A stretch of 62,701 nucleotides of DNA from Acetobacter sp. UBA5411 (GTDB lineage: Bacteria; Pseudomonadota; Alphaproteobacteria; Acetobacterales; Acetobacteraceae), in NCBI RefSeq assembly GCF_002409645.1, contig NZ_DHNR01000005.1, positions 74,550-137,250 on the forward strand, given 5' to 3'. Shown piece by piece: positions 18,641 to 27,562 of the stretch (positions within the stretch are counted from its first letter, which is position 1; every line of letters starts with the position of its first letter). Under the pieces are notes generated by a model. The model did no database searches and was not told the origin of the DNA. It was given only the letters and a program-made list of their open reading frames with translations. The position numbers and the translations under genes are program-made.

Positions 18641-19950
18641 GGACCATGACGGACGACTCTGGCGCGGCGGCTGGCGAACGCGCCGTCGCCCGCTGTGATG
18701 TGCTCGGCGTTTCCCCTTTCAGCGATGAAATCGATCTGCTTTATCGCCCATGGCTTGGTCCGGGGTTCATCGCCACGGTGGAAGCCATCTCGAACTGGAT
18801 GCGTCAGGCGGGCATGACGGTAAGGCAGGACGCCGCCACCAACCTGATCGGTCGTTATGAAGGTACCATGCCGGACGCGCCCGCGCTGCTGTTCGGCTCG
18901 CATCTGGACTCGGTGCGGGATGGCGGGCGCTATGACGGTATGCTCGGCGTCATCGCGGCGCTGGAAGTGGTCGCCGGATTTCATGAAAGAGGCGAACGCT
19001 TTCCCTTCGCCATCGAGATTGTCGGTTTCGGCGATGAGGAAGGCTCACGCTTTCCCATCACCATGCTGACCACCCGCTCCATCGCCGGTGTTCTGGAAGA
19101 AGATGACCCTGTCGCGGCTTTTGCCGAACTTCGTGACGGCAACGGTCTCACGGTCGAACAGGCTCTGGCCCGCGTGGGACTGACGCCGCGCGGCATGGCG
19201 GCGGCCAGACGCCCAAAAGACAGCGTTCTGGCCTATGTCGAGGCGCATATCGAGCAGGGGCCGGTTCTGGAAGCCGAAGGACGGGCGCTCGGTGTGGTGA
19301 GCGGCATTGCCGCGCAAAGGCGTTTCGAGATCAGGGTGCATGGCATGGCCGGTCATGCCGGCACCATGGCGATGTCGCTGCGACAGGATGCGCTGACGGC
19401 AGCGGCGGAAATGGTTTTGGCCATCGAGCGCATCGGCATGGCGGGCGGGGATCGTGATGGGCTTGTGGCCACGGTCGGCCTGTTGCGCACATGGCCCGGC
19501 GTGGCAAATGTCGTGCCGGGTGATGTCACCTTTACCATCGATGCCCGCGCCGGAACCATCGCGACACGCGACAGGGCTGTGAATGAAATTCTTGCGGCCC
19601 TGAAAGACATTGCTGAACGTCGCGGTGTCGAGATCGAGATCATCCCGCGCGAGAATCTTGATCCCTCCCCCTGTGATCCGCATCTCATGACGCTGATGGA
19701 AACAGCCGTTCAGGACGTGACCGGCGAGCCTGCACGCGTATTGGTCAGCGGCGCGGGCCATGACGCGATGATCATGTCGCGGCTGGCGCCGATGGCAATG
19801 CTGTTCATCCGCTGCGAGAAAGGCATCAGCCACAACCCGGCGGAAGCCGTGCTACCCGCCGACGTGGGCGAGGCCGTTACCGCCCTGACCCGTTTTGTCC
19901 GCCTCTTCGCCGACGATTACAGCAAGACCCAAGGGAGACATTCCGCATGA
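18634..19950 (+). CDS. allC: Allantoate amidohydrolase (M20 family, HpxK/AllC-like)
   Basis: This zinc- or manganese-dependent hydrolase of 438 residues would convert allantoate to ureidoglycine, CO2 and ammonia. Metal ligands of the M20/allantoate-amidohydrolase type are visible: His90 in FGSHLDSV, bridging Asp101 in GRYDGMLGV, Glu135/136 in GFGDEEGSRF, a His in EAHIEQGP and the C-terminal His in EKGISHNP. The dimerisation domain includes VHGMAGHAGTMAM. The family also contains N-carbamoyl amino acid amidohydrolases, so the assignment depends on the neighbouring ureidoglycine aminotransferase and allantoinase. It overlaps hpxW by seven bases from the ATG at 18634; the ATG at 18646 is an alternative start. 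Confidence 0.9.
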   Translation: MVRTMTDDSGAAAGERAVARCDVLGVSPFSDEIDLLYRPWLGPGFIATVEAISNWMRQAGMTVRQDAATNLIGRYEGTMPDAPALLFGSHLDSVRDGGRYDGMLGVIAALEVVAGFHERGERFPFAIEIVGFGDEEGSRFPITMLTTRSIAGVLEEDDPVAAFAELRDGNGLTVEQALARVGLTPRGMAAARRPKDSVLAYVEAHIEQGPVLEAEGRALGVVSGIAAQRRFEIRVHGMAGHAGTMAMSLRQDALTAAAEMVLAIERIGMAGGDRDGLVATVGLLRTWPGVANVVPGDVTFTIDARAGTIATRDRAVNEILAALKDIAERRGVEIEIIPRENLDPSPCDPHLMTLMETAVQDVTGEPARVLVSGAGHDAMIMSRLAPMAMLFIRCEKGISHNPAEAVLPADVGEAVTALTRFVRLFADDYSKTQGRHSA

Positions 19951-21209
19951 CCGTGCCAGTTTTCGGCCAGATCGATCCGCCGCAGCGTCTGTTGATGGGG
20001 CCGGGGCCGGTCAATGTGCATCCGCGTGTGCTGCGGGCGATGAGCGCGGACATGCTCGGGCAGTTCGATCCCGAGATGACGACCTACATGAACGAGACGA
20101 TGGAACTCTATCGCGAAGTGTTCATGACGCGGAACCGCTGGACGTTCCTGATCGACGGCACGGCGCGGGCGGGTATCGAGGCGGCGCTGGTCTCGCTGCT
20201 GGAACCCGGCATGACGGTGCTGATCGTGCGTGCCGGACGGTTCGGTCTTTTGCTGTCCGAAATCGCGGAACGGATCGGCGCGGACATCCGCACGATTGAT
20301 CTGGAATGGGGTGAGGTCGCTTCACTGGACGCCATCGAGGCCGCCTTCAAGGAACACAAGCCGCGTGTCTTCGCCTGTATCCACGGCGACACCTCCACCA
20401 CAACGGCGCAGCCGCTTGAAGGTCTGGGCGAACTCTGCCGCAAATATGACGTGCTGTCCTATGTCGATGCGACCGCCACTCTCGGCGGCATGCCGGTGGA
20501 TGTGGACGGCTGCGGCCTGGACATCGTCACGGCCGGACTTCAGAAGTGCATGGGAGGGCCGCCGGGCTCCTCACCCATCACGATTTCCGACCGCGCTGCC
20601 GAGCATATCTTCAGCCGTCGTCACGTGGAAAAAGGTATTCGCGGCGCGGATGCCGACGATGGGTATGGAGCGCGGATCAGCTCCAACTACTTCGATCTGG
20701 CCATGGTCATGGATTACTGGTCGGAGAAGCGTCTGAACCACCATACCGAAGCAACGACCATGCTCTACGGCGCACGTGAGTGCGGACGCGTGATGCTGGA
20801 AGAGGGGCTGAAAAACCGCTTCGACCGTCATCGTGCTGCCGGAGCCGCCATGACGGCGGGACTTCGGGCGCTTGGGCTGAAAGTGTTCGGGCATGACGAA
20901 TACCGCATGACGAACGTGACCGGCGTGTGGATTCCGGATGGTGTGAATGGTGAGGCGGTACGTCGCCGGATGCGCGAGGATTTCGAGATCGAGATCGGCA
21001 CGGCGTTCGGGCCGCTGGCCGGAAAGATCTGGCGGATTGGCGCGATGGGTTACAACGCCATGAAGCACAAGGTACTGCTGACGCTCGGCGCACTGGAAAG
21101 CGTTCTGGCTGCGGAAGGCTATGCCACCCCACGAGGCGCGGGTGTGGATGCCGCACTGATCGCATGGAACAAGGTGCTTCCAGATGCCCTGAAAGCGCAC
21201 GACGCATGA
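19947..21209 (+). CDS. pucG: (S)-ureidoglycine-glyoxylate aminotransferase (class V)
   Basis: This PLP enzyme of 420 residues moves the amino group of ureidoglycine to glyoxylate, giving oxalurate and glycine. Class V features are clear: the N-terminal LLMGPGPVNVHPRVLRAM, the PLP phosphate region DGTARAGIEAA, the cofactor Asp in VDATATLGGMPVD, and the Schiff-base Lys200 in AGLQKCMGGPPG. Alanine-glyoxylate and serine-pyruvate aminotransferases are close relatives, so substrate is assigned from position directly after allantoate amidohydrolase and before allantoinase. The start overlaps the preceding stop by four bases (ATGA), and it overlaps puuE by four bases. Confidence 0.92.
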   Translation: MTVPVFGQIDPPQRLLMGPGPVNVHPRVLRAMSADMLGQFDPEMTTYMNETMELYREVFMTRNRWTFLIDGTARAGIEAALVSLLEPGMTVLIVRAGRFGLLLSEIAERIGADIRTIDLEWGEVASLDAIEAAFKEHKPRVFACIHGDTSTTTAQPLEGLGELCRKYDVLSYVDATATLGGMPVDVDGCGLDIVTAGLQKCMGGPPGSSPITISDRAAEHIFSRRHVEKGIRGADADDGYGARISSNYFDLAMVMDYWSEKRLNHHTEATTMLYGARECGRVMLEEGLKNRFDRHRAAGAAMTAGLRALGLKVFGHDEYRMTNVTGVWIPDGVNGEAVRRRMREDFEIEIGTAFGPLAGKIWRIGAMGYNAMKHKVLLTLGALESVLAAEGYATPRGAGVDAALIAWNKVLPDALKAHDA

Positions 21210-22120
21210 GCGCTTATCCCCGCGACATGGTGGGTTACGGCGGGAACCCGCCGGACCCGGAATGGCCCGGCAAGGCCCGTGTGGCCGTGCAGTTCGTCAT
21301 CAATTATGAGGAAGGGGCTGAAAACTCGGTCCTGCATGGTGACGCTGGATCAGAAGCCTTCCTGTCCGAAATGGTCGGCGCACGCTCCATTCCCGACGCC
21401 CGGGCGATGGCGATGGAAAGCCTCTACGAATACGGCTCCCGCGCCGGATTCTGGCGTCTGCATCGTCTGTTCACGGAACGCGAGCTGCCGGTCACGGTCT
21501 TCGGCGTCGCCGAAGCGATGGCGCGCAATCCGGAAGCCGTGTTCGCCATGATGAAGGCGGACTGGGAAATCGCCTCGCATGGTCTGCGGTGGATCGATTA
21601 TCAGGACGTGCCTGAAGAAGTTGAGCGTCACCATATCCAGCGTGCGATTGCGCTCCAGCAGGCGCTGACGGGCAAGCGTCCGCTGGGCTGGTATCAGGGC
21701 CGCACCAGCCCGAACACGGCGCGACTGATCGCCGAAGAAGGCGGCTTTGTCTACGACGCCGATTCCTACGCCGACGACCTCCCCTATTATGACCACACAT
21801 GGGAATCCGTAACGGGAAAGCCCCAGTTGATCGTGCCTTATACGCTCGACGTGAACGACATGAAGATCGTGGCGTATAACGGCTTTTCAGAGGGCGAGGA
21901 GTTCTTCCGCTATCTGCGCGATACATTCGATCAGCTGTGGGAGGAAGGAGCCACTCATCCCCGGATGATGTCCGTCGGGCTTCATTGCCGCATTGCCGGA
22001 CGGCCGGGACGGGCGCGGGCCGTGGCGCGGTTCCTTGACCATGTGAGGCAGCATGACCGGGTCTGGGTCGCGCGACGCATCGATATCGCCCGTCACTGGC
22101 TCAAGGTCTTTCCGGAATGA
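21206..22120 (+). CDS. puuE: Allantoinase PuuE (polysaccharide-deacetylase fold)
   Basis: PuuE is the metal-independent allantoinase, a NodB-fold enzyme hydrolysing allantoin to allantoate. The 304-residue protein begins MSAYPRDMVGYGGNPPDP, typical of the family, and contains NYEEGAENSVLHGD, EYGSRAGFWRLHRLF, ASHGLRWIDYQDVP and LGWYQGRTSPNTA, all characteristic of PuuE rather than chitin deacetylases. The ATG at 21206 overlaps the aminotransferase stop by four bases. The longer open frame from 21164 is not used, since its upstream part duplicates the aminotransferase 3' end in another frame. It overlaps uraD by four bases. Confidence 0.95.
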   Translation: MSAYPRDMVGYGGNPPDPEWPGKARVAVQFVINYEEGAENSVLHGDAGSEAFLSEMVGARSIPDARAMAMESLYEYGSRAGFWRLHRLFTERELPVTVFGVAEAMARNPEAVFAMMKADWEIASHGLRWIDYQDVPEEVERHHIQRAIALQQALTGKRPLGWYQGRTSPNTARLIAEEGGFVYDADSYADDLPYYDHTWESVTGKPQLIVPYTLDVNDMKIVAYNGFSEGEEFFRYLRDTFDQLWEEGATHPRMMSVGLHCRIAGRPGRARAVARFLDHVRQHDRVWVARRIDIARHWLKVFPE

Positions 22121-22644
22121 ACTCTGTCTTTGCCCATATCAATGCGTTGAATCAGGACGACTTCACCACACTGTTCGGCGCGCTTTACGAACATTCGCCC
22201 TGGATCGCGCAGCAAGCATGGAAGGCGCGGCCTTTTCAGGATGAGGACGCGCTGCTTGCCGCCTTCCGGGATGTGGTTGCGAAAGCGCCGTCTGCCGCCC
22301 AGATGCTGCTGATCCGTGAGCATCCCGAACTGGCGCGTAAGGTCGGGGTTGATGACACACTGACCGCGGCCTCGCAGAACGAGCAGTCTTCCGCCGGGCT
22401 TGATCGTCTGACACCAGCCGAACATGCCCGCTTCACGGCGAGCAATGAAGTCTATCGGGCAAAATTCGATATGCCCTTCATCATCTGCGTCCGGCTCAGC
22501 GAGAAAGACCATATTCTCAATGAGATGGAGCGTCGGACGCGCAACACTGCCGATGAAGAACGCCGGGCCGCACTGGCGGAAATCGACAAGATCGCCGCCA
22601 TACGCTGCCGCGATGTTCTGAAGACACTGGAGACGAAAGCATGA
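22117..22644 (+). CDS. uraD: OHCU decarboxylase UraD
   Basis: UraD decarboxylates 2-oxo-4-hydroxy-4-carboxy-5-ureidoimidazoline to S-allantoin. The 175-residue all-helical protein shows the family order: NQDDFTTLFGALYEHSPWIA, then LIREHPELARKV with the catalytic His and conserved HPxLA, then DRLTPAEHARFTASNEVYRAKF. The final conserved part FPFIIC-like (MPFIICVRLSEKD) is followed by the terminal helix. It overlaps puuE and uraH by four bases each, a tightly coupled set that would avoid accumulation of unstable intermediates. Confidence 0.95.
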   Translation: MNSVFAHINALNQDDFTTLFGALYEHSPWIAQQAWKARPFQDEDALLAAFRDVVAKAPSAAQMLLIREHPELARKVGVDDTLTAASQNEQSSAGLDRLTPAEHARFTASNEVYRAKFDMPFIICVRLSEKDHILNEMERRTRNTADEERRAALAEIDKIAAIRCRDVLKTLETKA

Positions 22645-22994
22645 GCAGTCTTTCAACCCACGTTCTGGATCAGGTCAGCGGTCGGCCTGCCGCCGGCATG
22701 TCGGTCACGCTCTGGCGGGGTGAGACCATCCTGTTCGCAGGCGTCACCAACGAGGACGGACGCTGCCCGGAACTAAAATCGCTCGGTGAACTGGAGCCCG
22801 GCTCTTACCGGCTGGAGTTTGCGGTCGCCCCCTATTTCCGCCAGGAAGGTGTTACGCTGAGTGAGCCGCCATTTCTCGATACCGTGCCGATCGTCTTCGG
22901 GATTGCAGCCCCTCGCGAAGGCAAGACGGGCAGCCATTATCACGTGCCTCTTCTGGTCGCGCCGTTTGCCTATTCAACCTACAGGGGCAGCTGA
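22641..22994 (+). CDS. uraH: 5-hydroxyisourate hydrolase UraH
   Basis: This transthyretin-like protein of 117 residues hydrolyses 5-hydroxyisourate to OHCU. The N-terminal LSTHVLDQVSGRPAAGM contains the active-site His, and the protein ends in the diagnostic YSTYRGS tail that supplies active-site residues at the tetramer interface. It is the last gene of the operon and catalyses the first of its steps, so operon order runs opposite to pathway order. No urate oxidase gene (HpxO, uricase or PuuD type) is in the window. No clear terminator follows. Confidence 0.97.
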   Translation: MSSLSTHVLDQVSGRPAAGMSVTLWRGETILFAGVTNEDGRCPELKSLGELEPGSYRLEFAVAPYFRQEGVTLSEPPFLDTVPIVFGIAAPREGKTGSHYHVPLLVAPFAYSTYRGS

Positions 22995-23193
22995 TCCTCT
23001 CCTGAAGCTCAGGGCTTAGTCCACTCAAACGTTCTTCGCAGACAGCGCCACGTCGCCCCCGCGACGTGCTTCTGATTGCACGGTGACACCCATCTTAATC
23101 TTGGCGTTTCCGACCAAATTACGCGATGATGCAAAGTCCGGCGTTCTGACGTAAAGGGACGCCAGAAATGTCTTCCGGAGCGTTTGTCTGACA

Positions 23194-23976
23194 ATGTCTC
23201 TTGCTATTCCCGACTGGATGCCACTCTGGGCGCAGGTTCTGCTGCTCGGTCTTGGAATCATTGTCATCGTAGCGTTTCTACTGATGCCTTTCGCCGTTTA
23301 CGGTGTGAAAGGACGGCTGTCTGAAATCGCATTGCAGCTTGAGGATGCGAGGGCCGATCTCCGCGTTCTGACCATGCGTGTCGGCGCGCTCGTTCCGGAG
23401 CAGACGGCAGCGCGCAGGAAACCGGAGGCATCGGCGCCACAGGAAGAGTGGATTCCGCCTGCTGCAGCACCGACTTCCTCTCCGGAATTTCAGCCTGTCT
23501 CCGCGCCACGCCCCCGTGCGACCGGAATGGCTCCCTCCCCACTCCTGCCTCCGGATGTTGTTCAACCCGCTCAGGACACTGCTCCGCGCACACCTGTCAC
23601 GCCTGCGGAAGATCTTCCCAAGGAAGCACCTGCGCCGGTTGAAAAACCTTTTTCCGTGCGGCGGGAACGGACGTCTCCATCCTTCGGCTCGACCTCTCCC
23701 CTGCGTGCTTCCGACGCCTACGAACCCGGTCCGCCGCGCCCGCCAGAACTCCGTGCAACCCGTGTGGAACGGGAGGCTCCCGCTGCCCCGCCTGTGGACC
23801 GATCAGTGGGACGGATGCCGTGGCACAACGCAGGTCGCCCAGAGGAACCCACCTTCTCACGGCAGTCACCGCCTCCCACCCGGACCGGCGACATACCTCC
23901 GGCTGACGGCAGAACGGAGCCGGTATTACGCTGGCCTTCACGTCCGTCAGAACAGCCTCCACACAGCGACAGATGA
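23194..23976 (+). CDS. Membrane-anchored proline-rich protein, unknown
   Basis: The 260-residue protein has one N-terminal transmembrane segment (about residues 10-35: LWAQVLLLGLGIIVIVAFLL), then a short helical stretch (GRLSEIALQLEDARADLRVL) that may form a coiled coil. About 190 residues very rich in Pro, Ala, Arg and Glu follow, with no recognisable domain and presumably disordered. I do not recognise a family. It is on the same strand as, and about 40 bases upstream of, the kinase-like pair, so it may belong to that operon. The low-complexity tail could be a cell-wall-spanning or scaffold region. Confidence 0.75.
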   Translation: MSLAIPDWMPLWAQVLLLGLGIIVIVAFLLMPFAVYGVKGRLSEIALQLEDARADLRVLTMRVGALVPEQTAARRKPEASAPQEEWIPPAAAPTSSPEFQPVSAPRPRATGMAPSPLLPPDVVQPAQDTAPRTPVTPAEDLPKEAPAPVEKPFSVRRERTSPSFGSTSPLRASDAYEPGPPRPPELRATRVEREAPAAPPVDRSVGRMPWHNAGRPEEPTFSRQSPPPTRTGDIPPADGRTEPVLRWPSRPSEQPPHSDR

Positions 23977-24016
23977 CGGCCGATATTTTTCTGTTACACG
24001 GTCATATGTATAATTG

Positions 24017-24784
24017 ATGACAGACAGTGCCGCTCATCCTGAGCCGCATCAAAGGACGTACCGCTCCCTTATGGCTATCTCAGGCCCCATCATCGCTGTC
24101 GTCGGTTCGGATGGCAGCGGGAAATCGACCGTCGGCACAGCGTTGCTGGCATGGATGCGCGAGACGCAGCCGACCGCCCTCTGCCATCTTGGAAAACAGA
24201 GCGGAGAACTGGGCCGCAAGATCGCCCGCCTCCCGTTCGTGGGCAAGAAAGCAGACCGCAGAATCGTCAAGGTCACCAGCAGCGCCCGCCAGAATCGCAG
24301 GATCAGATTCTTCCCGGCTCTGGTCATGTTCGCGCTCTCCATGCGCCGCGTCATCCGCTTTCGCCGTATGCTCCGACTGCACCGGCAGGGTGTCTGCATT
24401 CTCACAGACCGCTATCCGCAGGTCGCCGTGCCGGGACCGATGGACGGACCGAGCCTGACCTTTTCTCCACGCAACAGTGCTGTCGTGCAGTTCCTGACGA
24501 TGCAGGAACGGGGTCTCTATGACTGGATGGCAAGCACCGTTCCGGATCTGGTGATCCGTCTGAATGTCGATCTTGAAACAGCCGTATCCCGCAAGCCCGA
24601 CCACCGCCTCACCTCGCTTGAACGCAAGATTGCGGATGTTCCAAAACTGAGCTTCAACGGTGCGCCCATTCTGGATCTGGATGCGACAGAACCACTGAAT
24701 GTCGTGCTGGAAAAGGCCAAAAGCGCCATCACGGAAGCTCTTATCCGGCATCGGGCGCAAGCCTCGGATGGACAGACAGCATGA
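24017..24784 (+). CDS. P-loop nucleotide kinase-like protein, copy 1
   Basis: The 255-residue protein resembles thymidylate kinase. It has Walker A GSDGSGKST at residues 30-38, a central LTDRYP matching the TMK DRY motif, and a late RKPDHRLTSLERKI segment equivalent to the LID region. The middle has an unusually basic block (residues 85-115, many Arg) not typical of TMK. It is a homologue of the next gene, which shares GRKI, TDRYPQ and SRKPDH. The start is the ATG at 24017, not the TTG three bases earlier. As it sits before a flippase, a role in phosphorylating a sugar or lipid carrier is possible, but this is conjecture. Confidence 0.8.
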   Translation: MTDSAAHPEPHQRTYRSLMAISGPIIAVVGSDGSGKSTVGTALLAWMRETQPTALCHLGKQSGELGRKIARLPFVGKKADRRIVKVTSSARQNRRIRFFPALVMFALSMRRVIRFRRMLRLHRQGVCILTDRYPQVAVPGPMDGPSLTFSPRNSAVVQFLTMQERGLYDWMASTVPDLVIRLNVDLETAVSRKPDHRLTSLERKIADVPKLSFNGAPILDLDATEPLNVVLEKAKSAITEALIRHRAQASDGQTA

Positions 24785-25536
24785 TGAGCCAGACCAACAG
24801 CGGTTCGCAGCCTTATGCTGCCCCACGGTCAGCCCGCGCCCAAAAGGCATCGCTCGCGCCGCTCGTGGCCCTGATTGGTTGCGACGGTGCTGGCAAAACT
24901 GCCATTTCCAATGAACTCGCAGCACAGCTCAATCAGGTCCGACCCACCCAGACCTTCTATCTTGGTCTGGGCTCCGGTGATCTGGGCCGCAAGATCGGCA
25001 CCATTCCGCTGATCGGACCGGCTCTGGAGAAACTGCTGACCGGCAAGGCCAAGAAGACCCGCTCCAAAGGCGAGAAAATCCCCGGTCTGGTGACCGCACT
25101 TGTCGTGTATGGGTTCTCGCTGCTCCGGTATCGTCGTTTTCTGAAAATGCAGAATGCCCGGAAGCACGGTATCGCAGTCATCACAGACCGTTATCCCCAG
25201 ACCGAGATCCCGGCATTCTATGATGGTCCCGGCCTGTCCGCCGGTCGTCCCGGCAGTCGCCTTGTCGCGGCGCTCGCCCGGAGTGAACTGCGGCTCTACC
25301 AGAAGATGGCCGCCATTAAACCGAACCTTGTGATCAAGCTGGATGTCGATCCGCAAACGGCTCTCAGCCGGAAACCGGATCATGATCTGGCGACGCTCAC
25401 CGCGAAAGTGGCCGCCACCCAGAAGCTGACCTTTGGAGGCGCACCGATCGTGACGATCGACGCCCGCTCGCCCTATGCGCAGGTCAAGGAAGAGGTGACG
25501 AAGCTGTGTCGTCCCCTTGTTCTCGGCGCGCCCTGA
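24781..25536 (+). CDS. P-loop nucleotide kinase-like protein, copy 2
   Basis: The 251-residue protein is a tandem paralogue of the preceding gene. It has Walker A GCDGAGKT at residues 33-40, then FYLGLGSGDLGRKIGTIPL, ITDRYPQTEIPAFYDGPGL and LSRKPDHDLATLTAKVAA, all with counterparts in copy 1 at similar spacing. The start overlaps the previous stop (ATGATGA), so the pair is translationally coupled. Both copies keep Walker A and the DRYP motif, so both are probably active; their different N-termini and flanks point to a diverged pair rather than a recent copy. Substrate unknown. Confidence 0.8.
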   Translation: MMSQTNSGSQPYAAPRSARAQKASLAPLVALIGCDGAGKTAISNELAAQLNQVRPTQTFYLGLGSGDLGRKIGTIPLIGPALEKLLTGKAKKTRSKGEKIPGLVTALVVYGFSLLRYRRFLKMQNARKHGIAVITDRYPQTEIPAFYDGPGLSAGRPGSRLVAALARSELRLYQKMAAIKPNLVIKLDVDPQTALSRKPDHDLATLTAKVAATQKLTFGGAPIVTIDARSPYAQVKEEVTKLCRPLVLGAP

Positions 25537-25663
25537 ACAGGTCGTCAGACAGAGAGGAACGGCGTTTCCTGTTGCGTCTGCGATCTTCACCCGTCATGAA
25601 GCACGGCAATACCGGGTTTACAGCGCACCCGGTTCGGAATGAAGCAGGATATCGTTCGGATCA

Positions 25664-27043
25664 TTGGCTGTGAAAAACTGGTTTAATGACGGGATATTAC
25701 GGTCCGTCGTCAAAAAAGCAGGACAACTTGCTTCCACCAAACTGCTTGGCGGCATCATCGGCCTTCTGGGACTGGTCTGCACAGGACGCGGCCTGAGCGC
25801 CGAGTTGTTTGGCACGGTGATGTTGATTCACGCCTACGCGCTGGGGGCGTCTGCGCTGACGAAATCCCAGAGCTGGCAGATGATCATCCGTTATGGCGCG
25901 CCCGCCCTGACCCGTGGCGACACCCTGCCCGCGCGCCTCGCCATCCGCTTCGCCTGTGCGATTGACGCCGTCGCGGGTGTAATCGGCATGATCGGCGCCA
26001 TGTTGGCCCTGTTCTTTTTCGGCACGAAATTTGGCGTGAAGCAGGAGCATATTCCGCTCGCCATCGCCTATTGCACGCTGATCCCCACCATGTCCTGCGC
26101 CACACCCGCCGGAGCATTGCGCCTGCTGGATCGCTTTGACCTGCTCAGCATTCAGCAGATCGCCACACCGCTGATACGTTCGCTGGGCGCTGTTCTGGCG
26201 TGGATTTCCGGGCTGGGCATGCCTGCCTATCTGCTGTCGTGGTATATCGCGGACATTGCAGGCGATCTCGTGCTGTGGGGCATGGCTGTGGTTGTGCTTG
26301 ACCGTCACAGAATGCTTGACGCCCTGCGTCCGAGCCTTTTTGCCGCTCCGCGCAAGTTGCCGAAAGTCTGGAGCTTCATCTGGACCACTAACCTGAACAC
26401 CACGTTGGCTGTCGGCAAAGAGCCAATCAGTAACGTGATTGTCGGTGGCATGTTGGGACCAGCGGCGGTCGGCATCTACAAGATCGCCACATCAGTTATC
26501 AATTCCGCGACCAAGCCCGCCACACTGATGGAAAAAGGGTTTTATCCGGAAATCATGCGGCTTGATCCGCACACGACACGCCCCTGGAAGCTGGCGCTGA
26601 AGACCGGATTTCTAGCCGGCTGTATCGGGCTGGCTGTCGCTCTGGCGATCATGCTGCTCGGCCATCCTGTTGTCTCGCTTTTCGGCAAGAAATATCGGGA
26701 GTCAGCCAGTCTTCTTATCATGATGGCCCCTGCGCTGGTCATCACTCTTAGCGCCTTCCCGATGGAATCCCTGCTCTATATGGCGGGTCGTCCGAAGGCG
26801 TTGTTCTATTCCCATATTGTCGGCACAGGCGCTTACATCGCAGCACTGGTCTATATGACCCAGAATTTCGGATTATACGGTGCTGGTGCTGCCTTCATTG
26901 TAGGGCCGCTCCTGCTTTCGCTCTGTGCGCTGGTCCCGACCGTCTACTGCTTCTTCAACCGCCGTTCGATCGTCCCTCCGACGCCCATTCAGCTTGCTGC
27001 CGATGACGCCGGGATGGAAGAAGAGGCTCTTGCTGAAAACTGA
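25664..27043 (+). CDS. Polysaccharide or lipid-linked sugar flippase-like membrane protein
   Basis: The 459-residue protein has about 12-14 hydrophobic helices, a size and hydropathy typical of the MOP/Wzx flippase superfamily. Suggestive segments are LLGGIIGLLGLVCTGRGLSAELFG near the N-terminus (the GR.L....FG pattern of Wzx helix 1-2) and GPAAVGIYKIATSVINSATKPATLM in the centre (the Wzx-like VGxYxxA). The first codon is TTG at 25664, with GTG at 25670 as an alternative; neither has a strong ribosome site. It follows the kinase-like pair by 127 bases. A palindromic repeat serving as terminator begins at the stop. Confidence 0.85.
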   Translation: MAVKNWFNDGILRSVVKKAGQLASTKLLGGIIGLLGLVCTGRGLSAELFGTVMLIHAYALGASALTKSQSWQMIIRYGAPALTRGDTLPARLAIRFACAIDAVAGVIGMIGAMLALFFFGTKFGVKQEHIPLAIAYCTLIPTMSCATPAGALRLLDRFDLLSIQQIATPLIRSLGAVLAWISGLGMPAYLLSWYIADIAGDLVLWGMAVVVLDRHRMLDALRPSLFAAPRKLPKVWSFIWTTNLNTTLAVGKEPISNVIVGGMLGPAAVGIYKIATSVINSATKPATLMEKGFYPEIMRLDPHTTRPWKLALKTGFLAGCIGLAVALAIMLLGHPVVSLFGKKYRESASLLIMMAPALVITLSAFPMESLLYMAGRPKALFYSHIVGTGAYIAALVYMTQNFGLYGAGAAFIVGPLLLSLCALVPTVYCFFNRRSIVPPTPIQLAADDAGMEEEALAEN

Positions 27044-27097
27044 GAGAGTTTTTGGGGAAGCTTTTTAAAAAGAGCAGCACCCAAAAACTTTCTCTAT
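27044..27097. terminator. Palindromic repeat element / bidirectional terminator, copy A
   Basis: GAGAGTTTTTGGG and CCCAAAAACTTTCTC pair around an inner GCTTTTTAAAAAGAGC hairpin. It lies between the convergent flippase gene and the small gene at 27129 and resembles two further copies at 27563 and 32248. Confidence 0.65.
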
Positions 27098-27128
27098 GAC
27101 TTCAGATCAAAAACCGGTCCATTTCCAT

Positions 27129-27506
27129 TCAGGAAATGTCTGAACAGGTCTGGTCTGTTCCCGGTCGCAGCAACATCGCCCGAAGACTTTCGAAGCGCAC
27201 CTGATCGAGCGGAGACGGCATTTCCAATGCACGATGCTCCAATTCCCAGACCCGCTCAAACCCCAGAACCAGTTGCTCCAGCAACCGACGTCCTGATGCG
27301 CCTTGGTGTTCATTGCGTCCGATCATGACGCGCTCTGCCAGTTCAAGAAGACCACGCGCAACATCGAACTCGCCGTAATCGCAAGCAAAATGGGCATCCA
27401 CCAGCAGGCGACGCGTGAGAGTGCGTCCGTTGCGGCTCGTTCTTTCCCTGTCATCCGCTACTGATCCGGTTTCCGCCAGATCATCACATCTGCGTCCGTA
27501 ATCCAT
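27129..27506 (-). CDS. Small hypothetical protein
   Basis: The 125-residue protein is predicted to be mostly helical (TRRLLVDAHFACDYGEFDVAR; LLEQLVLGFERVWELEHRAL). It is rich in Arg, Glu and Leu, with no membrane segment, signal peptide or recognised domain. Codon choice resembles surrounding genes, which favours it being real. The ribosome site upstream of the ATG at 27506 is weak. It is downstream of nrdB on the same strand but separated from it by a strong palindromic terminator, so it likely has its own promoter. Confidence 0.6.
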   Translation of the reverse strand: MDYGRRCDDLAETGSVADDRERTSRNGRTLTRRLLVDAHFACDYGEFDVARGLLELAERVMIGRNEHQGASGRRLLEQLVLGFERVWELEHRALEMPSPLDQVRFESLRAMLLRPGTDQTCSDIS

Positions 27507-27562
27507 TTGCGCAATGCTGTCCGCATGGTTTCAAAATTGCGGGTATGAATACCCTTGCAAAT

